Shown here piece after piece: positions 1-4,460 of a stretch of 5,877 bases of DNA; within the stretch, counting starts at the first letter, position 1, and each line of letters opens with the position of its first letter. Below the pieces are notes generated by a model, which was not told where the DNA came from, did not search any database, and worked only from the letters and a program-made list of their open reading frames with translations. Both the position numbers and the translations under genes were made by a program. The stretch comes from Pseudolysobacter sp. (GTDB lineage Bacteria > Pseudomonadota > Gammaproteobacteria > Xanthomonadales > Rhodanobacteraceae): the NCBI GenBank assembly GCA_025351985.1, contig JANXUW010000408.1:1-5877 (forward strand). The letters are read 5' to 3'.

Positions 1-620
1 GGTGGCGAGCGGTGCGAGCAAACCGAGTACGAGAAAAGCGATTCGGTCCACGGCAGCGAAAAAAAATAACTGGTCGGAAACAGCGCCATGATCAGCACCG
101 CACGATCGGCGCTGGCAAGACTGGTACTAGCAGCACCGTCAGCGAACGTCAGCGCGATCCGATGCAGCACCAGCAGCGCGAGGAAAAAACACAGATTGAC
201 CAGCACCAGTCCGGCGCCGATGAAATGACCGCTGATTTGCGCGGCCGCGCGCCACAACAACGGGTGCAACGGAAAGAACGGCCAGTTGCGCTGTTGCTCG
301 ACACTGAACGGCCCCGGATCGTAACCGCGCTCGGCGATGGTCGCGTACCAGCCGGCATCGTTGAGGATCGCGAGCTTGCTCAGCGTGCGCTGCACGAGTC
401 CGGGCGAAAGTTGCAGCTGCGGCTCGAACGTCATGCCCGGCATCTGCGCCAGCGCATTGGTATCGGGCATGAAAAATTGCGCGCCGATCCACACCGTCAG
501 GATCAGCACGCGCGACAACAGGAAAGCGAACACGACGAACTTCAGACTGCGTCGCATCGGCACGATCGGCAACGCCCAGCACGACGTATTTTCGAGCGTG
601 GCAGCGGGAGTTTCAGCCAC
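1..620 (-). CDS. PIG-V-like GT-C mannosyltransferase, 5' part, probably frameshifted
   Basis: Seen: reading the minus strand from a GTG at 620 gives about 196 sensible residues. There is a hydrophobic segment at about 27-49 (after RRSLK), then NDAGWYATIAERGY at 87-100, FFPLHPLL at 115-122, membrane segments at about 131-156 and 172-190, and FPTSYFF...WTESLF at 181-196. Known: bacterial members of the Mannosyl_trans2/PIG-V family show this order (an acidic D-x-x-W-Y-x-x-IA-x-x-GY motif in the first outer loop, FFPLYPLL, then FPTS-FF...ESLF). They are polyprenol-phosphate-sugar-dependent enzymes of the GT-C fold in the cytoplasmic membrane. Inferred: sugar transfer on the outer face of the membrane; acceptor unknown. 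After ESLF the frame turns polar, while the +2 frame reads LVLGLLAPLAT, so one T seems missing near 34-37. The start is unsure: GTG at 629 or ATG at 557 are alternatives, and none has a strong Shine-Dalgarno site. The gene lies 37 bases after the methyltransferase stop, so it is probably cotranscribed. The rest lies outside the window. Confidence 0.72.
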   Translation of the reverse strand, partial: MAETPAATLENTSCWALPIVPMRRSLKFVVFAFLLSRVLILTVWIGAQFFMPDTNALAQMPGMTFEPQLQLSPGLVQRTLSKLAILNDAGWYATIAERGYDPGPFSVEQQRNWPFFPLHPLLWRAAAQISGHFIGAGLVLVNLCFFLALLVLHRIALTFADGAASTSLASADRAVLIMALFPTSYFFSLPWTESLFSYSVCSHRSP

Positions 621-657
621 GGCGGTCACGCGAAAAATACGCTCGCGAAAACCACAA

Positions 658-1584
658 TCAACAACGATGCTGGCGGAAATATTCGCCGAACAACACCGCG
701 GCACTGGCCGAGATATTCAGGCTTTCCACGCTGCCTGAACCCGGAATGTTCAAGCGCAGATCAGCCGCGGCGATCAGCGGTTCGCGCATGCCTTCGCCCT
801 CGGCGCCGAAGATCAAGGCGAGACGCGCCGGCAGCTTGGTCGCGTACAGCGAAACTCCGCCGCGCGGCACCGTGGCAGCAATCGTGAAACCTGCGCTGCG
901 CAAACGCGCGAGGGCATCTTCGCCAGCGCGCGGCTGGGCGATCGTCACGGCTTCCGCACCGCCTTCGGCGACACGCGCGGCGGCACCGGAAAGTCCGAGT
1001 GCAGAATCCGGCGGCAATACCACGCCGTTGATGCCGAAGTGCGCGGCGCTGCGCAACATCGCGCCGAAATTATGCGGATTGCCAACGCCGTCGAGTTGCA
1101 TCAACAACGCGGGCGCCGGTGCGGCAGGCAACGCGGCGAGCAAATCATCAAGCGCCATCGGCGTGGTGCGGCGCAGATCGAAACAAATGCCTTCGTGATG
1201 CTGGGTTTGCGTGAGCTTGTCGAGATCGGCAGTTTCGACGACGCGATAACCGATTTTGTTTTGCACGCAAAACGCCAGCACCGATTTGAATTCGGGAATG
1301 CGCGCTTCGGTCAGATACACCTTGCGAATATCGCCGGGACGATGCGCGAACACCGCGTGGCACGCGTTGCGCCCGAAAAAACGCACTTCTTCATGACGCG
1401 AATTGGTGTTGTGCCGCTCGCTGTGTTCGGAAGGCGGCGAATCACGATGTGCGCTGGGTCGTGATGGCGGCGGCGCATAGGCCGGACGCACTGCCGCGCG
1501 TTCGCGCTTGTCGAGTTTACGCTCGGTCGAAAGCGGCTTGGCGGTGGCCCAGGGCGATTCTTTTGACGGACGTTTGTCGCTCAT
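658..1584 (-). CDS. yfiF: TrmH/SpoU-family RNA 2'-O-methyltransferase, YfiF-like
   Basis: A 308-residue SAM-dependent ribose 2'-O-methyltransferase of the SPOUT class, cytoplasmic; the RNA target is not known for YfiF. Seen: residues 1-65 are basic, rich in Pro, Ser and Arg, and likely disordered, with an ESPW element at 9-12. An L30e-like substrate-binding domain covers about 68-138 (FFGRNACHAVF, then QHHEGICF at 128-135). The catalytic knot domain covers about 158-308, with motif 1 GNPHNFGAMLRSAAHFG (N172, R178), motif 2 LALIFGAEGEGM at 255-266, and motif 3 NIPGSGSVESLNIS at 279-292. SGAAARVAEGGAE at 199-211 and the ESPW-bearing N-terminus match what I recall of E. coli YfiF (about 345 residues) better than RlmB, which is about 243 residues and lacks the tail. 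The start at 1584 is chosen because GGGAG lies 8 bases upstream and the frame further up only overlaps the acetyltransferase gene. The ATG overlaps the acetyltransferase stop as ATGA, implying translational coupling. RlmB function remains the main alternative. Confidence 0.9.
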   Translation of the reverse strand: MSDKRPSKESPWATAKPLSTERKLDKRERAAVRPAYAPPPSRPSAHRDSPPSEHSERHNTNSRHEEVRFFGRNACHAVFAHRPGDIRKVYLTEARIPEFKSVLAFCVQNKIGYRVVETADLDKLTQTQHHEGICFDLRRTTPMALDDLLAALPAAPAPALLMQLDGVGNPHNFGAMLRSAAHFGINGVVLPPDSALGLSGAAARVAEGGAEAVTIAQPRAGEDALARLRSAGFTIAATVPRGGVSLYATKLPARLALIFGAEGEGMREPLIAAADLRLNIPGSGSVESLNISASAAVLFGEYFRQHRC

Positions 1585-2138
1585 GGCGTGAGCTCCCGGC
1601 GCACGCGCGCGTACATCACCGAATCGAGCAATTCGCCACGTTTTAAGATCGAACAACGCAAAACACCTTCGCGTTCGAAACCGGCTTTTTCGAGCACGCG
1701 CATCGAGGCTGGATTGTTCGAATACGCCTGCGCCTGCAATCGATGCAAACGAAAACGCGGCATCGCGTAATCGGCAAAATGTTTCAGCACAGTAGTCATG
1801 ATGCCGTTGCCCCAGAAAGCGCGTCCGAGCCAATAACCGATCTCGGCGTTGTGGCGGAATACTTCTTCGCCAAGATGAATGCCGATCGCGCCGCACGCAC
1901 GGCCGTCGATCTCGATCGCAAAACGTTCGCCCGGCGGCACGGTCGTGACCGTCGCCAGATAATCGTGCGCGTCGGCTTCGGTGTAAGGAAACGGAAATCG
2001 ATCGCGCAGGCCTTGCGATACGCCGGCGTCATTCGCGTACAGCGCGAGGCTTTCGAGATCGTCGAAACGCCACGGCCGCAGGCGACATACGCCGCAATCG
2101 ATTTCGAGAATGCCGTCGCTGGAATTGTTTGTGCTCAT
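1581..2138 (-). CDS. GNAT-family N-acetyltransferase, RimJ/RimL-like
   Basis: A 185-residue acetyl-CoA-dependent N-acetyltransferase of the Acetyltransf_3 type, cytoplasmic. Seen: the strand-1 pattern CRLRPWRFDDLESLALYAND at 18-37; GERFAIEIDGRACGAIGIH at 70-88; the acetyl-CoA pyrophosphate-binding motif A in EIGYWLGRAFWGNGIMTTVL at 99-118, with R106 to G112 as the R-x-x-x-G-x-G loop; and motif B RLQAQAYSNNPASMRVLEKA at 133-152, followed by GFEREGVLR. Known: RimJ and RimL have this layout and length and acetylate ribosomal protein N-termini. Many relatives instead act on amino acids, polyamines or antibiotics, so the substrate is open. The start at 2138 (MSTNN) has AGGCGG just upstream; an in-frame ATG at 2150 (MIGGMSTN) is possible, and the open frame up to 2267 has no support. 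The stop TGA (1581-1583) overlaps the methyltransferase ATG. It is the first gene of the minus-strand cluster, divergent from the membrane-protein gene. Confidence 0.9.
   Translation of the reverse strand: MSTNNSSDGILEIDCGVCRLRPWRFDDLESLALYANDAGVSQGLRDRFPFPYTEADAHDYLATVTTVPPGERFAIEIDGRACGAIGIHLGEEVFRHNAEIGYWLGRAFWGNGIMTTVLKHFADYAMPRFRLHRLQAQAYSNNPASMRVLEKAGFEREGVLRCSILKRGELLDSVMYARVRRELTP
1593..1597 (-). promoter_or_regulatory. Shine-Dalgarno site of the yfiF-like gene
   Basis: The minus strand reads GGGAG here, 8 bases before the ATG at 1584 and inside the last codons of the acetyltransferase gene. It decides the start of the methyltransferase against an in-frame extension to 1896, and with the ATGA overlap it points to translational coupling or reinitiation. 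Confidence 0.65.
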
Positions 2139-2145
2139 GCCGCCT

Positions 2146-2175
2146 ATCATATGCGAGCATCCGTGCGAGGTCGAA
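2146..2175 (-). promoter_or_regulatory. Possible sigma70-type promoter for the GNAT operon
   Basis: The minus strand reads TATGAT at 2151-2146, one mismatch from TATAAT. It is preceded after 18 bases by TTCGAC at 2175-2170, a poor -35 match. The predicted transcript would begin near 2139, immediately before the ATG at 2138, making the mRNA nearly leaderless. The box is plausible but a -10 match alone is weak evidence. Confidence 0.25.
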
Positions 2176-2250
2176 GTCTGATTTGCAAAGTGCCGGCAGC
2201 GATGCGGGATGGCGCGCAATTCGGCGTTATCATCGCCGCGTATTTCAGCC

Positions 2251-2255
2251 GAGGA
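2251..2255 (+). promoter_or_regulatory. Shine-Dalgarno site of the DUF6498-like gene
   Basis: GAGGA lies 10 bases before the ATG at 2266. It favours this start over the in-frame ATG at 2209, which would add 19 polar residues and has no comparable site. Confidence 0.6.
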
Positions 2256-2265
2256 TTGCCGCCAC

Positions 2266-2952
2266 ATGAGTCAACAATCGCCCGTCGCGCCCATGTTATC
2301 CGCACCGCGCGCTGCAGCCAGTGCGCAGGATACGGCGAGCCTGATCGCGATCGTTGTGGCCAATGCATTCGTGATCGGCATCGCCTTCGCCCAACACTGG
2401 CCGCTCGGCACGTTGTTGTGGCCGTACTGGATCCAGAGCGTGATCATCGGTCTGTTCAATTTTCGCCGCATGTGGTCGCTGCGAAATTTCTCCAGCGCGG
2501 GATTCAAGATCAACGGCGTGGCGGCGCAACCGACGCCGGGCGTGGCGAAATTCACCGCCGGATTTTTCGCGCTGCATTACGGCCTGTTCCATCTGGTCTA
2601 TCTGTTTTTCCTGTTCGCGATCGCGCCATTTCCACGTGGCCAGGGGCTCTGGATTCTGCTCGCAGCTGCCACGTTCGGCATCGGCCAATATCACGCCTAT
2701 CGTCAGCATCTGATCGAGGATGCACGCGGCGACAGTAATATCGGCGCGCTCATGGCGACACCGTATCTGCGCATTCTGCCGATGCACCTGATCATCATCC
2801 TCGGCGCGATATTGCGCGGCAGCGGCTGGATACTCGTGCTGTTCGGTCTGCTGAAAACCGCCGCGGAAATTTTCGGCATCCGCGCCGAGCGCAAGATGCT
2901 GGCGAAGATCAAGGATGCGAGTGACGCACTGCCACCGGTGGCGGCGGCGTGA
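2266..2952 (+). CDS. DUF6498-like integral membrane protein
   Basis: A 228-residue polytopic inner-membrane protein of unknown function. Seen: a short Ala/Ser/Pro N-terminus, then hydrophobic segments at about 24-42, 49-66, 97-120, 127-145, 169-183 and 186-202, and a charged C-terminal tail with RAERKMLAKIKDASD at 206-220. Conserved-looking blocks are LLWPYWIQSVIIGLFNFRRM at 50-69, FFALHYGLFHLVYLFF at 100-115 and PYLRILPMHLIIILG at 166-180. The tryptophan/tyrosine-rich pair in the second segment, the H-Y-G-x-F-H motif and the P-M-H motif recall the DUF6498 family as I remember it; this assignment is from memory and needs a profile search. The histidines at 104, 109 and 174 inside membrane segments could bind a metal or cofactor, but that is speculation. 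It is transcribed alone, divergent from the acetyltransferase and convergent with the aldolase. No signal peptide is needed. The gene has the same GC-rich codon use as its neighbours, so nothing suggests recent transfer. Confidence 0.8.
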   Translation: MSQQSPVAPMLSAPRAAASAQDTASLIAIVVANAFVIGIAFAQHWPLGTLLWPYWIQSVIIGLFNFRRMWSLRNFSSAGFKINGVAAQPTPGVAKFTAGFFALHYGLFHLVYLFFLFAIAPFPRGQGLWILLAAATFGIGQYHAYRQHLIEDARGDSNIGALMATPYLRILPMHLIIILGAILRGSGWILVLFGLLKTAAEIFGIRAERKMLAKIKDASDALPPVAAA

Positions 2953-3001
2953 TCGCGAGCTCGGAGCTTCGTCAGATCGCCAGAAATTCGACCGCATTGC
3001 T

Positions 3002-3110
3002 CGTCATTCCAGCGCAGGCTGGAATCCATTTTGATTTTGATATGGGTCGCGATGGCTTCACGCCGCTGAAATCAATGTCAAAATGGATTCCAGCCTGCGC
3101 TGGAATGACG
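3002..3110. repeat. Long inverted repeat: two REP-like palindromes head to head
   Basis: Positions 3002-3034 and 3078-3110 are perfect 33-base inverted copies. With two mismatches the arms extend to 40 bases (3002-3041 and 3071-3110), leaving a 29-base centre. Each arm contains its own hairpin, ATTCCAGC-GCAG-GCTGGAAT (8-bp stem; right copy 3087-3106), bordered by CGTC and by CCATTTTGA. The unit resembles the dispersed ATTCC...GGAAT palindromes of many proteobacteria (the Neisseria dRS3 type, and REP pairs or BIMEs mobilised by RAYT transposases). No RAYT gene is in view. It lies between convergent genes, a usual place for such elements. Confidence 0.9.
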
Positions 3111-3121
3111 GCTCTTTTTTT
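3078..3121 (+). terminator. Possible terminator of the DUF6498-like gene
   Basis: The right arm of the inverted repeat ends at 3110 and a run of seven T follows at 3115-3121. Either the short palindrome at 3087-3106 or the full long stem could act as the hairpin, with 8 or 4 bases before the T run. It lies about 150 bases after the stop at 2952, so the role is an inference. Confidence 0.3.
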
Positions 3122-3133
3122 CGACCTTGATCC

Positions 3134-3189
3134 GCTCCCCGCTCCCCGCTCCCCGCTCTTCGCTCTTCGCTCTTCGCTCTTCGCTCTTC
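3134..3189. repeat. Heptanucleotide tandem repeat, 8 units in two variants
   Basis: Three perfect copies of GCTCCCC (3134-3154) are followed without a break by five perfect copies of GCTCTTC (3155-3189). The two variants share GCTC and the final C and differ at two bases. No gene overlaps the array. Copy number in perfect 7-base arrays tends to vary between strains by slippage, so it is a candidate VNTR. It sits between the inverted repeat and the aldolase terminator. Confidence 0.92.
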
Positions 3190-3204
3190 GCGAAAGCCAC
3201 ATGC

Positions 3205-3231
3205 AAAAACGCCGGCGCGAGGCCGGCGTTT
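3205..3231 (-). terminator. Rho-independent terminator of the aldolase gene
   Basis: On the minus strand a GC-rich stem AAACGCCGGC pairs with GCCGGCGTTT around the loop CTCGC (3207-3231), and the transcript runs into five T in all (GTTTTTGC). It begins 25 bases after the aldolase stop codon at 3256-3258, the expected place. In the plus direction the T run is only three long, so use for the opposite gene is less likely. Confidence 0.82.
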
Positions 3232-3255
3232 GCAAACGGATCAAACTGCGATCAA

Positions 3256-4266
3256 TCAGCCCGCTTTATGCCACTGGCCTAGCGCCGCCAAGCCATTCTC
3301 GCGCGCACGCTGCGCCACGGTTTTCTGCGCTTCGTCGAAATTCGCACGCATGTCCTTGGCCCAGAGTTTCATCGCCGCCTGCTGCATGGCGCGGCCGTAG
3401 CTGAAGCTCAGCGGCCACGGGTGCGGGCCCATCTGGTTCATCGCGTTCAGATGCGCGGTGGCCTGCTCATCCGACTGGCCGCCCGACAGGAACACGATGC
3501 CCGGCACGGTCGCCGGCACGCTGGCGCGCAGACAACGCACGGTGGCTTCGGCCACTTCTTCGATATCGGCCTGTTCTTCGCAGTCCTTGCCAGAGATGAC
3601 CATGCTGGCCTTGAGGATGCTGCCTTCGAGCATGATGTTGTGCTCGTACATCGCGCCGAACAGGCTGCGCAACGTGGCTTCGGTGACGTCGTAGCAAACT
3701 TCGATGTCGTGATCGCCGTCCATCAATACTTCCGGCTCGACCATCGGCACGATGCCGGCTTCCTGGCACAACGATGCGTAACGTGCGAGCGCGTGGCAGT
3801 TGGCATCGATGCAGGTCGCGCTCGGTGCGTCGTCACCGATCGTGATCACCGCGCGCCACTTCGCGAACTTGGCGCCGAGCTTGGCGTATTCGGCAAGCCG
3901 CTCGCGCAAACCATCCAGGCCTTCGGTGACGAGTTCGCCCGGAAATCCGGCCAAAGCCATCGGGCCTTTGTCGACCTTGATACCCGGCAAAATGCCGTTG
4001 TCGAGCATAAGTTTGGTGAACGGCACGCCGGCGCGCGTCGACTGGCGAATGGTTTCGTCGTACAGGATCGCGCCGGAAATATGATCGCGCAGATTCGGCG
4101 TGGTCAGCAGCATCTCGCGATACGCGCGGCGGTTCTCTTCGCTGTTCGGCAGGCCGACTGCCTCGAAGCGTTTCTTGATGGTGTTGTTGGACTCATCGAT
4201 GGCGATGATGCCCTTGCCCGGGGCGACCATGGCCTGGGCGATGCTCTCAAGCTGTTCGATACTCAT
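3256..4266 (-). CDS. Class I fructose-bisphosphate aldolase
   Basis: A 336-residue cytosolic glycolytic enzyme that reversibly cleaves fructose 1,6-bisphosphate to glyceraldehyde 3-phosphate and dihydroxyacetone phosphate through a Schiff base, without metal. Seen: IAIDES with D24, ILYDETIRQ at 67-75, KFAKWRAV with K136, VPMVEPEVLMDGDHD with E177 and E179, EGSILKASM with the Schiff-base lysine K219, FLSGGQSDEQAT at 259-270 and FSYGRAMQ at 288-295 with R292. Relative to the rabbit muscle enzyme, K146, E187 and K229 all align with a steady offset of about 10 residues, so the active site is complete. It belongs to the long eukaryote-like class I form, not the short DhnA/FbaB form, so I give no symbol. 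The ATG at 4266 has GGAG six bases upstream. It follows the pyruvate kinase gene on the same strand after 197 bases counted from that gene's stop codon, with its own TATAAT box and a terminator downstream. Nothing is broken or unusual. Confidence 0.97.
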   Translation of the reverse strand: MSIEQLESIAQAMVAPGKGIIAIDESNNTIKKRFEAVGLPNSEENRRAYREMLLTTPNLRDHISGAILYDETIRQSTRAGVPFTKLMLDNGILPGIKVDKGPMALAGFPGELVTEGLDGLRERLAEYAKLGAKFAKWRAVITIGDDAPSATCIDANCHALARYASLCQEAGIVPMVEPEVLMDGDHDIEVCYDVTEATLRSLFGAMYEHNIMLEGSILKASMVISGKDCEEQADIEEVAEATVRCLRASVPATVPGIVFLSGGQSDEQATAHLNAMNQMGPHPWPLSFSYGRAMQQAAMKLWAKDMRANFDEAQKTVAQRARENGLAALGQWHKAG

Positions 4267-4272
4267 GACTCA

Positions 4273-4276
4273 CTCC
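4273..4276 (-). promoter_or_regulatory. Shine-Dalgarno site of the aldolase gene
   Basis: The minus strand reads GGAG six bases before the ATG at 4266, supporting that start. The next in-frame ATG (residue 13) lies inside the conserved N-terminus. Confidence 0.7.
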
Positions 4277-4348
4277 GTGGGATCAAATCGGGTCGCGGGG
4301 CAACGGCCTCGCTCGTGCGACGCGCGGTGGCGGCACTCAGGGGCGCGA

Positions 4349-4377
4349 ATTATAGGCCAGATTCGCCGGGCTTGCGC
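4349..4377 (-). promoter_or_regulatory. Probable promoter of the aldolase gene
   Basis: The minus strand carries a perfect TATAAT at 4354-4349. At the 17-base spacing the -35 position (4377-4372) reads GCGCAA, which is poor, and there is no extended TG motif. A -10 box of this quality in such GC-rich DNA is notable. It would start a transcript near 4342 with a leader of about 75 bases before the aldolase ATG. An activator may be needed given the weak -35. Confidence 0.5.
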
Positions 4378-4413
4378 CATGCCTGGCACATGCGCCTTAT
4401 CCGACCGCGATTT

Positions 4414-4430
4414 GGCGCTGGCATAGCGCC
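4414..4430. other. Short hairpin in the pyk-aldolase spacer
   Basis: GGCGCT and AGCGCC form a 6-bp stem around a five-base loop, about 30 bases after the pyruvate kinase stop. No T run follows on the minus strand, so it is not a canonical terminator. It may protect the 3' end or allow partial read-through into the aldolase gene. The rest of this 194-base spacer holds only the aldolase promoter and ribosome binding site. Confidence 0.35.
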
Positions 4431-4460
4431 GTAGTCATCGATCGGAATCGCGCGCCGCAA

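Noticed and set aside
12..887. Long plus-strand open frame of about 291 codons.
   Set aside because: Its product is Arg/Gln/His-rich low-complexity sequence and it lies antisense to the mannosyltransferase and methyltransferase genes, whose translations match known families. Open antisense frames are common in DNA this GC-rich.
1585..1896. In-frame N-terminal extension of the methyltransferase by 104 residues.
   Set aside because: It overlaps the acetyltransferase gene in another frame, has no family resemblance, and a good ribosome binding site serves the ATG at 1584.
1743..2738. Plus-strand open frame of about 331 codons across the acetyltransferase and the membrane-protein gene.
   Set aside because: Antisense to one supported gene and out of frame with another; the product is Arg-rich and resembles no family.
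3002..3189. Repeat cluster considered as a CRISPR remnant.
   Set aside because: The palindromes are inverted rather than direct repeats, the tandem units have no spacers, and no cas gene is present.
2949..3404. Open frames on both strands of the repeat spacer giving IPAQAGI and WIPACAGMT peptides.
   Set aside because: These peptides are the well-known false translations of ATTCC...GGAAT palindromic repeats, joined to translated heptamer repeats; there is no real coding signal.
4270..4380. 36-codon minus-strand frame ending just before the aldolase ATG, like a leader peptide.
   Set aside because: The TATAAT box lies inside it, so the likely transcript would not contain its start; the product is Arg-rich with no stalling motif evident, and it has no clear ribosome binding site.
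4391..4403. Short stretch GCGCCTTATCCG resembling part of an E. coli REP sequence.
   Set aside because: Only about 12 bases match and the palindromic partner is missing; likely chance.
3421..4434. Plus-strand open frame of about 337 codons opposite the aldolase.
   Set aside because: Shadow of the aldolase gene, whose active-site residues are all in place on the other strand.
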